A stretch of 34,443 nt of DNA, from positions 1 through 34,443 of the forward strand of contig CALMFG010000193.1 in NCBI GenBank assembly GCA_937863465.1, given 5' to 3'. A program made the translations under genes and the position numbers. This document shows positions 21,510 through 30,347 of the stretch, one piece after another. The stretch comes from an uncultured Clostridia bacterium (GTDB lineage: Bacteria > Bacillota > Clostridia > Christensenellales > CALMFG01). The stretch's first letter is position 1. Each line of letters starts with the position of its first letter. The notes under the pieces are model-generated. The model was not told the origin of the DNA. It ran no database searches and worked only from the letters and a program-made list of their open reading frames with translations.

Positions 21510-23370
21510 AGTTTGTCACCTCGGCCGTATCCATCAACTCTTCGTTGACATACAACCGAACCACCTTTTCTTTCCCTTCAAAGCTGGTCAGCGGCACGGT
21601 GATGTTCTGCGCGCCTTTATCCATCTTGCTTTCCAGCATCACGTACTCAACCGGGCTATCCTCTTCGGCCAGCGTCACCCGCACCAGCGTGTCCGGCGTA
21701 TCGATGATAAACGAAAAATTCTCGGACGCCGTGAAGTTGACCGGGTAGGCGCCAATCCAGACGTAGATCGGGTTGGCGGTTTCCTCTTCGGTGTTTTTAT
21801 ACGGTGTCTGGTTTAAAACGACTCCGGCTTTTTTGTGCGCGCCGCCGTCTTCGCCCGGTTCCAGATAGGCAACGCAGGTTTCAAAATCCAGCTCGGCAAA
21901 AGCCGCTTTTACTTCATCAATCGTCATGCCGGTAAAATCCGGCACAACCGCTTTGGTTAAATCGATTGTTTTAGAAACGCTTAAGTTTACCGTTTCGCTT
22001 AGGGGCACCTGTGCATCCACTTCCGGGTCCTGCGCCACCACGTATCCCGCCGGCTGATCGGACGCCACATAGTCGATGTCGCCGACCACCAGTCCAAGCT
22101 CGGTGATGATGTCGCGCGCCTCCTCCAAAGTCTGGTTTAAAAGGCTCGGCATGGTCACCATCTCACTGCCTTGGGAAAAGGTCACTTCAATCGCCGTGTT
22201 CGCCTGCACCGTACTTCCCGCTTCAGGGTTCTGCTTCGTCGCCAGCCCCTCGGCCACATCCTGATTGTACTCATACAGCGGCGAAATCTTCAGCCCGTAC
22301 TGCGCCGCAGCATCCTTGGCTTCGGCCTCGGTCATCCGCATAAAGGAAGGCACGGTAATCGGGGCCGCCGGTGTGGCCTGGGCGTTGCTTCGGGTGCCAA
22401 ACACAGCCAGCATCAGGAGCACCAGCGCCACAATGATGGCCGCCGCACCGACGCCGACCAGACGCCAAACCAGGTGTTGATGGACTTTTTTCAGGTCTTC
22501 TTTGGTCGGAGCCAGCCGCTCGGGTTCCAGTTTGACATACTCGCCCGCCGGATGGTCAAAACAGAGTTTCAGGTCATCGGCAAAATCCTGCGCGGAATTG
22601 TAGCGCAATCGCTTGTTCTTGCGCGTGGCTTTCAGGACAATTTTATTCAACGCGTCGTTGATGCGGTCATTTCTTCGTTTGGGCTGGATGATGCGCTCGT
22701 TTAAGTGTTTCAGCGCGGTTTCGGTCGATGTCTCTCCCTCAAAAGGCAGTGTCCCCGTAATCATCTCATACAGCGAGATACCGAGTGCATAGACATCCGT
22801 CCGCCGGTCGGTTTTTTCGCCTTTTATCTGTTCGGGCGGAATATACTGCACCGAACCCACCACGATATTCTTCCGCGATTCCTTCTCCATCACCGCCGTG
22901 TTGCGCGCGATGCCGAAATCGGTGATTTTAACCTGCCCGTCCTTTTGAATCAGGATGTTGGCGGGTTTGATATCCCGGTGTACAAAGCCTTCCGCATGGG
23001 CATGGCTTAATGCGTTGCAAATGCTGATGGTGATTTCCACCGCGCGGTGCAGATCCAGCGCGCCGGTATCCTTAATCATCTGTTTCAGCGTCTGGCCCTC
23101 GATGTACTCCATCACCAGATAGTAGGAATCGTCGATGTTGCCCGCGTCCAGTACCTTGACGATATTGACATGTTCCAATGTCAGCGCGGCCTGCATTTCG
23201 GTTTCAAAGCGCTGGACAAAATCGCGGTTGCGCGAAACGCCCCGCTTCAGAATCTTGACCGCCACGATATTCTTGGTTCTCCGATCGACCGCGCGATAGA
23301 CTTTGGACGTACCGCCCGCATCCACCAGCTCTAAAATCTCATATCGATCATCGAGAATTCTGCCTTCCAT
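21493..23370 (-). CDS. prkC: PASTA-domain Ser/Thr protein kinase
   Basis: A 625-residue membrane kinase of the PknB/PrkC type. The kinase domain (about 10-270) has the loop DAGGTSKVY, Lys39 in VAVK, HRDIKPANIL with Asp133 and Asn138, DFG Asp151, and VGSVQYIPPEQ (usual form SVHYxSPEQ). One membrane helix spans about 302-324. Outside are three PASTA repeats (about 338-399, 404-467, 474-540), which bind muropeptides or lipid II, and an extra beta-rich tail (541-625) not part of PASTA. PrkC phosphorylates cell-wall, division and translation proteins, and PASTA binding triggers germination or wall responses. It lies 14 bases after the phosphatase prpC, its usual partner. Confidence 0.97.
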   Translation of the reverse strand: MEGRILDDRYEILELVDAGGTSKVYRAVDRRTKNIVAVKILKRGVSRNRDFVQRFETEMQAALTLEHVNIVKVLDAGNIDDSYYLVMEYIEGQTLKQMIKDTGALDLHRAVEITISICNALSHAHAEGFVHRDIKPANILIQKDGQVKITDFGIARNTAVMEKESRKNIVVGSVQYIPPEQIKGEKTDRRTDVYALGISLYEMITGTLPFEGETSTETALKHLNERIIQPKRRNDRINDALNKIVLKATRKNKRLRYNSAQDFADDLKLCFDHPAGEYVKLEPERLAPTKEDLKKVHQHLVWRLVGVGAAAIIVALVLLMLAVFGTRSNAQATPAAPITVPSFMRMTEAEAKDAAAQYGLKISPLYEYNQDVAEGLATKQNPEAGSTVQANTAIEVTFSQGSEMVTMPSLLNQTLEEARDIITELGLVVGDIDYVASDQPAGYVVAQDPEVDAQVPLSETVNLSVSKTIDLTKAVVPDFTGMTIDEVKAAFAELDFETCVAYLEPGEDGGAHKKAGVVLNQTPYKNTEEETANPIYVWIGAYPVNFTASENFSFIIDTPDTLVRVTLAEEDSPVEYVMLESKMDKGAQNITVPLTSFEGKEKVVRLYVNEELMDTAEVTNWGRKE

Positions 23371-23384
23371 CCCGCTTCTTTCCC

Positions 23385-24104
23385 CTAAATCGCCTTAGCG
23401 ACGATGATGGTGATATTGTCCGTGCCCCCGTGCTTTAAGGCTTCGGTCTGCAAAAGAAAAGTCAGCGCCTTCACCTCGCTGTCCGAAGATAGCACCGCTG
23501 CGATTTTCCCGTCAGCGACGTGCGACGTTAAGCCGTCTGTGCACAGCATCAGCTTGTCGCCCGCTGAAATGTTGACTTTAAACGTATCCACGATGACCCG
23601 TTTGGACGTGCCGACCGCGCGCGTAATCAGGTTGCGACGCGGATGGGTTCTGGCCTCTTCGGGCAGAATCACCTTTCTATCCACCAGCTGCTGAACATAG
23701 GAATGATCTTTGGTGACCTGATGCAATTCCCCCCGGCTGAAAAGATAGGCGCGGCTGTCCCCCACATTGGCGATGTACACGTCCTCTCCCATGACCAGCG
23801 CCGCTGTCACCGTGGTGCCCATGCCCCGATTTTTCTGCACATTGTTCGCGCTGAAATGAATCTCACGGTTGGCGTAGCAGATGGCCGACCGCAGCGCGTC
23901 CTCCGGATTCTCCGCGCCGTGCTGTTCAATATATTCCCGGATGCAGTGAATCGCCATGGCGCTGGCCACTTCTCCGGCGTTATGTCCGCCCATTCCGTCG
24001 GCCACAATCAGCAAATCAAAAGAATCCTTTTTTTCTGCCAAAAAGGAGTCTTCGTTGATTTGACGTATGTGTCCCAAATGAGTGGTTTTGCCGATATCGA
24101 TCAA
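23385..24104 (-). CDS. prpC: PP2C-type protein phosphatase, PrkC partner
   Basis: A 239-residue metal-dependent Ser/Thr phosphatase that reverses PrkC phosphorylation. PP2C motifs appear in order: RQINEDS (Asp19), VADGMGGHNAGEVAS (Asp36, Gly37), GMGTTVTAAL, NVGDSRAYL, DHSYVQQLV, CTDGLTSHV and GGTDNITIIV. The start is a TTG at 24102-24104, six bases after the rlmN stop, with the AAGGGAAAT of the rlmN end as SD; no ATG or GTG is available before the conserved start ID(I/V)GKTTHLG. Confidence 0.95.
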   Translation of the reverse strand: MIDIGKTTHLGHIRQINEDSFLAEKKDSFDLLIVADGMGGHNAGEVASAMAIHCIREYIEQHGAENPEDALRSAICYANREIHFSANNVQKNRGMGTTVTAALVMGEDVYIANVGDSRAYLFSRGELHQVTKDHSYVQQLVDRKVILPEEARTHPRRNLITRAVGTSKRVIVDTFKVNISAGDKLMLCTDGLTSHVADGKIAAVLSSDSEVKALTFLLQTEALKHGGTDNITIIVAKAI

Positions 24105-24110
24105 CTGTCG

Positions 24111-25148
24111 TTATTTCCCTTGTTTACTATTCATATGTTTCAGCCGAAGCTGTCCGCATGCCCCGTCAATGTCGTCCCCGCTGGTTTTGCGTACGGTGGC
24201 GCCCACCTTGTTCTTCTCCAGCGTCTGACGAAAAGCCTCCACCGCCGCTTTATTTGGTGCTTTAAAATCCCCGCCGACCGCGTTATAGGGGATGAGGTTA
24301 ACGTGGCAGTTAAAACCCCGAAGCCTTCCGGCCAGTTCCGCGGCGTTTTCCGCCGAAGCGTTGATGCCGTCGATTAAGACATACTCTATTATAACCCGAC
24401 GCCCTGTTTTATTAAAGTAGTATTTGGCCGCGTCCAACACCTCGCCCATGGTGTAGGTCTTGGCGATGGGCATTATCTGCCTGCGTATCGCATCGTTCGG
24501 CGCGTGCAGAGAGATGGCCAGCGTGGCTGGCAGACCTTCGTCCGCAAAGGCGATAATGCCCGGCACCAGCCCGCAGGTGGAAAGCGATATGGAGCGCATG
24601 CCGATATTGAGTCCTTTCGGGTGGTTGACCAGCTTTAAAAACTTCACGACATTGTCATAGTTGTCAAACGGTTCGCCCATGCCCATCAGCACCAGATTGT
24701 TCACCGTGTTTCCGTCGGTGACCGCCGCCAGCACTTCGGCCAGGATCTCGCCCGCCAGAAGATTCCGCTGGAGCCCCAAGGCCCCCGACGCGCAAAAAGC
24801 GCAGGCCATTCGGCATCCCGCCTGCGTGGAGATGCACAGCGTATTGCCGTAGGACTGCTTCATCAGCACGGCCTCCACGCTGACCCCGTCGGCAAAGCCC
24901 AGCAGATACTTGGTTGTGCCGTCCTTTGATACCTGCCTGTTTAGAATCTCGGCATACCCTTCGGTGGTTTCGGCTTTCAGGCGCGTCAAAAAGCTCTCCG
25001 GCAGATTGCGCATACCCGAAAAAGGCACGCCCTTGTTCAGCCAAAGATACAGCTGTTCGGCGCGAAACTTTTTTTCGCCGAGTTTGAGAACAAGGTCGGT
25101 CAGCTCTTCCAACGATAGGTTTAAGAGGGGTTTCGTTTGGCTTTGCAT
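24111..25148 (-). CDS. rlmN: 23S rRNA (A2503-C2)/tRNA (A37-C2) methyltransferase
   Basis: A 345-residue radical SAM enzyme that methylates C2 of A2503 in 23S rRNA and of A37 in some tRNAs. The cluster motif CRMACAFC gives Cys112, Cys116 and Cys119; GMGEP follows, and the second catalytic cysteine is Cys331 in GACGQL. It has the GDDIDGACGQL ending of RlmN rather than Cfr. The ATG lies inside the end of rsmB (28-base overlap) with a weak SD, so translation is probably coupled. Confidence 0.96.
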   Translation of the reverse strand: MQSQTKPLLNLSLEELTDLVLKLGEKKFRAEQLYLWLNKGVPFSGMRNLPESFLTRLKAETTEGYAEILNRQVSKDGTTKYLLGFADGVSVEAVLMKQSYGNTLCISTQAGCRMACAFCASGALGLQRNLLAGEILAEVLAAVTDGNTVNNLVLMGMGEPFDNYDNVVKFLKLVNHPKGLNIGMRSISLSTCGLVPGIIAFADEGLPATLAISLHAPNDAIRRQIMPIAKTYTMGEVLDAAKYYFNKTGRRVIIEYVLIDGINASAENAAELAGRLRGFNCHVNLIPYNAVGGDFKAPNKAAVEAFRQTLEKNKVGATVRKTSGDDIDGACGQLRLKHMNSKQGK

Positions 25149-26449
25149 ATAAAAAATCCGTCCATATGGCTGATATGCGGAAACAGCTGGATTCCGTGCG
25201 TTTTCTTCACGTAATCCATGCCCTTCGGCATATCCATTTTCTGTTCGATAAAGTCTTTGTTCTTCTTGAAAAACCAGGTCAGGTCGCTCTCGTCCCGCGT
25301 GATGGAACAGGTCGTTATCATCAGTGTTCCATTCGGCTTCACGTAATTCTTTGCCGCGTTGATGATGCTCTTTTGTAAGGCGGCCAGACTCACGATGCCT
25401 TCCTTGGTTTTGCCGATGCGCACATCCGCCTTCTTGTAGGCCAGCCCCAGCGATGAGCAGGGCAGGTCCAGAAATACGAGGTCGAACACACCGACCAGCG
25501 ATTCGTCATACTCGGCGGCGTCCTTCACCTCGGCCGAAACGTTGGTGCATTGAAGACGCGCCATGTTTTTTTCAATCAACTCCACGCGATGCGGATGGAT
25601 ATCCCAGGCCGCGATACGGCCGGTGTTCTCCATCATCGCCGAGAGGTAAGCGGTCTTGCCGCCCGGCGCGGCACAGGCGTCCAGCACGCGCATGTCCTTT
25701 TCGGCGCCAGCCAAACGGACGCACAGCATGCTGGCCTGACCCATGACGGTCAGTTCGCCGCTGTTATAGCCTTGGCTGTCCGCGATGCCGCCAAATCCGG
25801 TCACGTTTGCGCCGTCCTCAAACATCCCGTCGGGTGATATCGTGAGACCCTGTTTGATGCAGTTCTTCAGAATGGTTTGGGTGTCTCCCGCCAGCGTATT
25901 TAGCCGCACATGCGTCTGGTCGTGATCGGGCGTATAGGTGAAAAGCGACAATGCGAAATTCTCGCCGTATTCTTCTATGATCTCATCAATCAACCATTCG
26001 GGGTATCCGGTGAACACCCGCAGGTATCCTCTAATATCGGTTTTGGGGTCGGGGTACACCACATCGTCCTTGGTCGCAATCATCCGGCGCAGTACCGCGT
26101 TGACAAACCCCGCCAGCTGACCTTTCCCAATGGCCTTGGTCAAGTTCACCGCCTCAAAGACCACCGCGCGAAAAGGCGTACTCATAAACAGCGCCTCGCA
26201 TGTGGCCATGCGCAAAACCAGCCGTACCGAACCGTGGACGCGTTTGTCGCCAATGAGAGGTTCCAAAATGTAATCGATCTGGTTTAGGTGCTCCAGTGTG
26301 GTGTTGGTCAGCCGCGTGACCAGCGCCATGTCCTGCGGGCTTAAGCCCTTCACGTCTTTAAGCGCGATATTTAAAAATGCGCCGTCGTTTAACACTTTTT
26401 TCAGCACGCCGTGCGCATCGTATCTGGCCGTTCTATTCAAAGCAGTCAC
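25121..26449 (-). CDS. rsmB: 16S rRNA (cytosine 967-C5) methyltransferase
   Basis: A 442-residue enzyme with an N-terminal NusB-like RNA-binding domain (about 1-135) and a C-terminal SAM methyltransferase domain. DACAAPGGKT is the SAM motif, DLPCSSLGL is motif IV (usual DAPCSGLG, here with Leu and Ser changes but the PC kept), and TTCSI holds the catalytic cysteine of motif VI. The GTG at 26449 is within fmt (17-base overlap); a TTG at 26440 is an alternative. Neither has a clean SD, consistent with coupling to fmt. Confidence 0.94.
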   Translation of the reverse strand: MTALNRTARYDAHGVLKKVLNDGAFLNIALKDVKGLSPQDMALVTRLTNTTLEHLNQIDYILEPLIGDKRVHGSVRLVLRMATCEALFMSTPFRAVVFEAVNLTKAIGKGQLAGFVNAVLRRMIATKDDVVYPDPKTDIRGYLRVFTGYPEWLIDEIIEEYGENFALSLFTYTPDHDQTHVRLNTLAGDTQTILKNCIKQGLTISPDGMFEDGANVTGFGGIADSQGYNSGELTVMGQASMLCVRLAGAEKDMRVLDACAAPGGKTAYLSAMMENTGRIAAWDIHPHRVELIEKNMARLQCTNVSAEVKDAAEYDESLVGVFDLVFLDLPCSSLGLAYKKADVRIGKTKEGIVSLAALQKSIINAAKNYVKPNGTLMITTCSITRDESDLTWFFKKNKDFIEQKMDMPKGMDYVKKTHGIQLFPHISHMDGFFICKAKRNPS

Positions 26450-27365
26450 CCGCCGCGATGGGTTTCCCCAGAAGCGAAGCCTTGGCGTCCATCGCCTTGC
26501 CGCCCGGATATTGAATCTGTACCGCTTCCACCGCCCCGTCGCCAGTTTTGATGATCAGCCCTTGCTTGGGGTCGGCCGCAAGTACCTCTCCGGGTTTCCC
26601 TTCTGTTGCGGTTTCGGATATTTTAAGCGAAATCAGCTTGATCTCTTCACCGTTTAAGGACGCATAGCACCGCATGATGGGACATAGCGCCCGCACACGA
26701 TCCACGAGCTGTCTGGAAGTCTGACCGAAATCCAGCTTAGCCATCTCCTTATGAAGCATCGGATAATAGGAAGCGTCCTCTTCCTTCTGCGGCGTGCGCG
26801 TCAAAGTGCCGCTTTCCATCGCCTCCAGCGTGTCCTTCAGCACATCCGCACCTAAAATCGCCAGCCGCTCATAAAGCTCGCCGCCGGTCTCATCTTTTCC
26901 GATGGGCACGGCGCGCTTTAACAGCATATCGCCGGTGTCCAGCCCCACGTCAGTGAACATGGTGGTGATGCCGGTGGATGTTTCGCCGTTGATGATGACC
27001 CACTGGATGGGCGCGGCGCCGCGGTACTTGGGCAGCAGCGACGCATGCACGTTGATACAGCCAAGTTTCGGCGCGTCCAAAACTTCTTTCGACAGAATCT
27101 GCCCGTATGCGGCCGTCACCATCAGGTCAAGGTTTAGGTCCTTTATCTGCTGCACCGCTTCCGGGCTCTTAATCTTCTCAAACTGAAAAACAGGCAAGCC
27201 CAAACCGAGCGCGGTCTCCTTAACAGGTGAAAAGGACACATGGTGTCCTCTGCCGCTCTTTCTGTCCGGCTGGCAGAACACGCCAGCCACGGTATAGCCT
27301 TCGCCCGCCAGCATCTTTAAGCTGGGCACGGCAAAGTCGGGTGTGCCAAAAAAGCCTATTCTCAT
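26433..27365 (-). CDS. fmt: Methionyl-tRNA formyltransferase
   Basis: A 310-residue enzyme that formylates initiator Met-tRNA with 10-formyltetrahydrofolate. The catalytic triad is plain: Asn105 and His107 in NVHASLLPKYRGAAPI, and Asp143 in VGLDTGDM. A C-terminal tRNA-binding OB-fold domain follows from about 205. Length is normal. The ATG overlaps the TGA of def by four bases (ATGA). def removes the formyl group that fmt adds, and the pair is a conserved operon. Confidence 0.97.
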   Translation of the reverse strand: MRIGFFGTPDFAVPSLKMLAGEGYTVAGVFCQPDRKSGRGHHVSFSPVKETALGLGLPVFQFEKIKSPEAVQQIKDLNLDLMVTAAYGQILSKEVLDAPKLGCINVHASLLPKYRGAAPIQWVIINGETSTGITTMFTDVGLDTGDMLLKRAVPIGKDETGGELYERLAILGADVLKDTLEAMESGTLTRTPQKEEDASYYPMLHKEMAKLDFGQTSRQLVDRVRALCPIMRCYASLNGEEIKLISLKISETATEGKPGEVLAADPKQGLIIKTGDGAVEAVQIQYPGGKAMDAKASLLGKPIAAGDCFE

Positions 27366-27856
27366 ATCTCGGGTGTTTCCTCGTCTTCGTCGGGTATCTC
27401 TTCCAGTTCGTCTTCGGGTATCACCTTGTCGGTGAACAGAATGCCTTCCAGATGATCGGTTTCGTGGCAGATGATGCGCGCCAGAAAATCCTCGGCGTCT
27501 ATCTGAATCGCTTCGCCCGCAAGGTTCATTCCAGTCACGGTCAGAGTTTTGGGGCGGTCTACATAGCCGCTTTTAGGCAGCAGGGACAAACACCCTTCAA
27601 GGCCGATCTGCGACCCTTGCGGGTTGGTGATGACCGGATTGATGATTTCAAAAACGCCGCTGCCGTCGTCCACGATGATGACGCGCTTAAGTACGCCCAC
27701 CTGCGGCGCGGCCAAGCCCACACCCTCCTCGGACGCCAGCGTTTCCTTCATGTCCTCCACCAGCTCTTTAATCCGATCGTCAATCACTTCGACCGGCTTG
27801 GATTTTTTCCGAAGTCTCGGGTTATTTTCCCCTTTTTGTATCTCTCGCTGTGCCAT
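27362..27856 (-). CDS. def: Peptide deformylase
   Basis: A 164-residue metalloenzyme that removes the formyl group from new proteins. The three motifs are GVGLAAPQVG (45-54), EGCLSLLPKSG with metal ligand Cys89, and HETDHLEG with His131, Glu132 and His135. In motif two the usual EGCLSxPG reads EGCLSLLP, shifting the Pro by one position; the ligand is intact. An acidic tail (about residues 146-164) is longer than in many homologues. The ATG has an AAGGAG SD five bases away. First gene of the def-to-thiN operon, with a clear promoter. Confidence 0.96.
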   Translation of the reverse strand: MAQREIQKGENNPRLRKKSKPVEVIDDRIKELVEDMKETLASEEGVGLAAPQVGVLKRVIIVDDGSGVFEIINPVITNPQGSQIGLEGCLSLLPKSGYVDRPKTLTVTGMNLAGEAIQIDAEDFLARIICHETDHLEGILFTDKVIPEDELEEIPDEDEETPEI

Positions 27857-27927
27857 TTCTTCTCCTTGTTATGCGTTAAACAACTATGGTTATCGCCGGA
27901 ATCATCCAGCGTATTTGACTAATTTAT

Positions 27928-27956
27928 ACTATAACATTTCGCCCATATTTGTTCAA
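27928..27956 (-). promoter_or_regulatory. Promoter of the def-fmt-rsmB-rlmN-prpC-prkC-rsgA-rpe-thiN operon
   Basis: On the minus strand TTGAAC (27956-27951), a 17-bp spacer and TATAGT (27933-27928) lie about 70 bases before the def ATG. A GTTCAAA/TTTGAAC inverted repeat (27951-27957 with 27967-27973) overlaps the -35 element and could be an operator. Confidence 0.75.
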
Positions 27957-27995
27957 ATCAATTGTTTTTGAACATTTTTATTCACAGCCCAACTC

Positions 27996-28024
27996 TTGCA
28001 ATCATACGTTTTACCGTGTAAAAT
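27996..28024 (+). promoter_or_regulatory. Promoter of the RluA-like and CapA-like gene pair
   Basis: TTGCAA (27996-28001), a 17-bp spacer and TAAAAT (28019-28024) lie about 40 bases before the ATG at 28064 and diverge from the def promoter. Confidence 0.7.
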
Positions 28025-28063
28025 GACCTATGATATTAAGGAAGGTCAGCGCACACGTCAAGG

Positions 28064-28975
28064 ATGAGAAAACTGATTGTCGAAAACACCCGCCGGGAGG
28101 GTATGTACCTGTCGGAATATATCCGCTTTGTCTATCCGCGCGCGTCGGAGGAGGCTGTTTTTCTCGGCATCCTGCGTGACGACATCTTCCTGAACGGCAA
28201 ACCTGCCGGTCAGGACGTCATCGTCCATGATGACGACGTCATTGAGATGAACCTTCTGTTTTTCCATCTGGGCCTCGCACCGGTTCTGGACATCCTCTAT
28301 GAAGACGAAAGCTTTATCGCGATTGAGAAGATGCCCGGGATTAAATCCTTTGACGAAAACCGCACGGGCGAAATCAATGTATACGACCTGGTTTTGGAAT
28401 ATATGCTCCAGAAAGGCGAGTATTCGGTGGATGCGCTCACTGTGCCCTACCTCTGCTACACTCTTCCCGAGAGCGCGGGCGGCATCCTGTTTATCGCCAA
28501 GCACGAAGCGGCCTACCGCTTTATCACCACCGCTCTAAGCCAGCGGCGCGTCAAGACCCAGTTTGAAGCCGTGGTCTTCGGCGGTCCGGTGTATGACAAG
28601 GGCGAAGAGTACCATTATGTGGATCCTTCGGGCAAATTCTTTTCCCGTCCCAAGGAGGACTGCGTCCCCTGCGCCACGCGCATCCATGTGCTGCGCCGGG
28701 CGGGCAAGTGCGCCACCTTACGGCTGGAGCCCATCACCTTCAACAAGGATCAGGTGAACGCGCATACGGCTTTTCTCGGTTTCCCCATCGTGGGCGACCC
28801 CGCCTTCGGCAACCGCCGGCTGAACAAAAAATACTTTGTCGATTATCAGGCCCTGTGGCTGAAACAGCTGAAATTCACGCTGGGCAAGGGCCATATGTTT
28901 GAATATTTAAATCAGGTGACCATCCGTCTGGACGATATGGTCTTCCCCAACAACATCACGCTGGAAAGGCAGTAG
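28064..28975 (+). CDS. RluA-family pseudouridine-synthase-like protein lacking catalytic Asp
   Basis: A 303-residue protein with an N-terminal S4-like RNA-binding segment (about 1-62) and an RluA-type synthase fold (about 72-295; LDILYEDESFIAIEKMPG, FEAVVFGGPV, FLGFPIVGDPAFGNRRLN). The family active site H-R-L-D-x-x-T-S/G-G is here YTLPESAGG (132-140): the invariant Asp that attacks the uridine is Pro135 and the preceding His-Arg is lost. The later GRTHQIR block is replaced by NKDQVNAH. It is therefore probably not a pseudouridine synthase and may have kept only RNA binding. Length and reading frame are intact, which argues against a decaying gene. The SD is weak. A CapA-like gene follows 11 bases later. 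Confidence 0.85.
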   Translation: MRKLIVENTRREGMYLSEYIRFVYPRASEEAVFLGILRDDIFLNGKPAGQDVIVHDDDVIEMNLLFFHLGLAPVLDILYEDESFIAIEKMPGIKSFDENRTGEINVYDLVLEYMLQKGEYSVDALTVPYLCYTLPESAGGILFIAKHEAAYRFITTALSQRRVKTQFEAVVFGGPVYDKGEEYHYVDPSGKFFSRPKEDCVPCATRIHVLRRAGKCATLRLEPITFNKDQVNAHTAFLGFPIVGDPAFGNRRLNKKYFVDYQALWLKQLKFTLGKGHMFEYLNQVTIRLDDMVFPNNITLERQ

Positions 28976-28986
28976 AACCTTCGCTT

Positions 28987-30309
28987 ATGAGAAAAAGTGC
29001 TCAATATATAGCTTTTGCTTTCATTCTTGTCCTGGCCGTTTTTGCCGGATGTACTTCGGCCGCGTCTAACGCCGCTAAACCGACGAAAACTCCGGCTGTG
29101 GTTCCGACCGCAACGCTTGCGCCCGAACCCGTTTCCACTCCGTCTCCGACGCCAGAACCGACCCCTGTGACCGTTGTCATCGGCGCGGTGGGCGACGCCA
29201 TGGCGCATGACTCCCAGATGACCTATGATTATGACCCGAGGGAAGATGTCTACAATTTCATCCCTTCGATGATTGAGATGAAGCCCTCCATCGAAACGGC
29301 AGATTTTGCCATCGCCAATCTGGAAACCACGCTGACCGGCGCGGCCGCGGGTTATTCAGGCTACCCCATCTTCAATTCGCCCAACTCCTTTGTCACGGCG
29401 CTGCAGGCCATCGGCATCGATATGGTCACCCTTGGCAACAACCACGTGACCGACTACGGTGATGAAGGCATTAAAAACACTCTCGCTAATCTGGACGCGC
29501 TGGGTATGGACCACACCGGCCTCTATCTCGGCGAAGAAGATTACGCCGATTACTATATCAAAGACGTTAAAGGCATCAAGATTGCGGTCATCGCTTATAC
29601 TTATGAATCCTCCAGCATCAAGCGGCAGGGCAGTACCTACATCAGCCAGCGGCTTTGGGAGGATGAAGATCTGGTGAAAAAGGATATCAAAAACGTCAAG
29701 GCGCTGGGCGCGGACGTGGTGATTCTGGCCTTTCACTGGGGAGAGGAATTCTCGCGCGTCTATTCATCGGCGCATGAGGATTTGGCCAAGGAATACATCG
29801 CGGCTGGCGCGGATATCATACTGGGCGCCCATCCGCATGTCGTCCAGCCCATCGAACGCTACACGGTGGAGGGCGAAGACGGCACCACGCGTGAAGGCGT
29901 GGTTGCCTACTCTTTAGGCAACTTCATCAGCAACCAACGTGACCGATATAACATCACGGGCATCGTACTGTACCTGCCCGTCACCAAAGCGGTGGACGGC
30001 ACCATCAGTATCGGACACCTAACCTACGTTCCCACGCTGACGCGGCATACGCGCATCACCTTCAAGTTGGCCAGCGACCACCGCGTCATCCCGGCCGGCG
30101 CTTTCCTGCACGATGAAAAGCTCTATGCTTCGCTGGACTACTGGTATCGGCGCGATCAGGAGAACGCCACCTACGCCTACAACGACCTCGCAGAACTCAT
30201 CGACCCCGAGGTGGCCACGCCGCTGGACGGCGAATACATCAATTATCCATTTGAAATCTATGTTTCGCCCGCCGACCAGGAATGGCGAAAGGCACAGGAC
30301 GGAAACTAA
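28987..30309 (+). CDS. CapA-family (poly-gamma-glutamate synthesis type) metallophosphatase-like lipoprotein
   Basis: A 440-residue exported protein with lipobox FAGC (Cys22) and a Thr/Pro-rich linker (about 30-60). The catalytic-like domain has the family motifs GAVGDAMAHD (67-76), NLETTLTG, GNNHVTDYG, LAFHWGEEF, GAHPHVVQPIE and YSLGNFIS, with the His and Asp residues of the calcineurin-like metal site. CapA/PgsA proteins act in poly-gamma-glutamate capsule making, but many clostridial relatives stand alone with unknown substrates. No other capsule genes are present here, so I do not infer a capsule. The linker resembles that of the L,D-transpeptidase-like lipoprotein. It follows the RluA-like gene by 11 bases and ends at a terminator. 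Confidence 0.9.
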   Translation: MRKSAQYIAFAFILVLAVFAGCTSAASNAAKPTKTPAVVPTATLAPEPVSTPSPTPEPTPVTVVIGAVGDAMAHDSQMTYDYDPREDVYNFIPSMIEMKPSIETADFAIANLETTLTGAAAGYSGYPIFNSPNSFVTALQAIGIDMVTLGNNHVTDYGDEGIKNTLANLDALGMDHTGLYLGEEDYADYYIKDVKGIKIAVIAYTYESSSIKRQGSTYISQRLWEDEDLVKKDIKNVKALGADVVILAFHWGEEFSRVYSSAHEDLAKEYIAAGADIILGAHPHVVQPIERYTVEGEDGTTREGVVAYSLGNFISNQRDRYNITGIVLYLPVTKAVDGTISIGHLTYVPTLTRHTRITFKLASDHRVIPAGAFLHDEKLYASLDYWYRRDQENATYAYNDLAELIDPEVATPLDGEYINYPFEIYVSPADQEWRKAQDGN

Positions 30310-30314
30310 AAAAC

Positions 30315-30347
30315 AAGAGCGGGCATCAGCCTCGCTCTTTTTCTTTT
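30315..30347 (+). terminator. Intrinsic terminator of the RluA-like/CapA-like transcript
   Basis: A stem of 7 plus 3 bp with one bulged T (30315-30324 with 30329-30339) and a four-base loop is followed by a T-rich tract. It overlaps the last codons of the converging aroQ gene. Confidence 0.75.

Noticed and set aside
23643-24377. A 244-codon plus-strand open frame opposite prpC and rlmN
   Set aside because: It is antisense to two clear conserved genes and its translation shows no domain; it is a by-product of GC-rich codon use.
27362-27856. Peptide deformylase as a possible inactive copy because of its altered EGCLS block
   Set aside because: Cys89, His131, Glu132 and His135 are all present and it heads the conserved operon, so it is most likely the functional enzyme.
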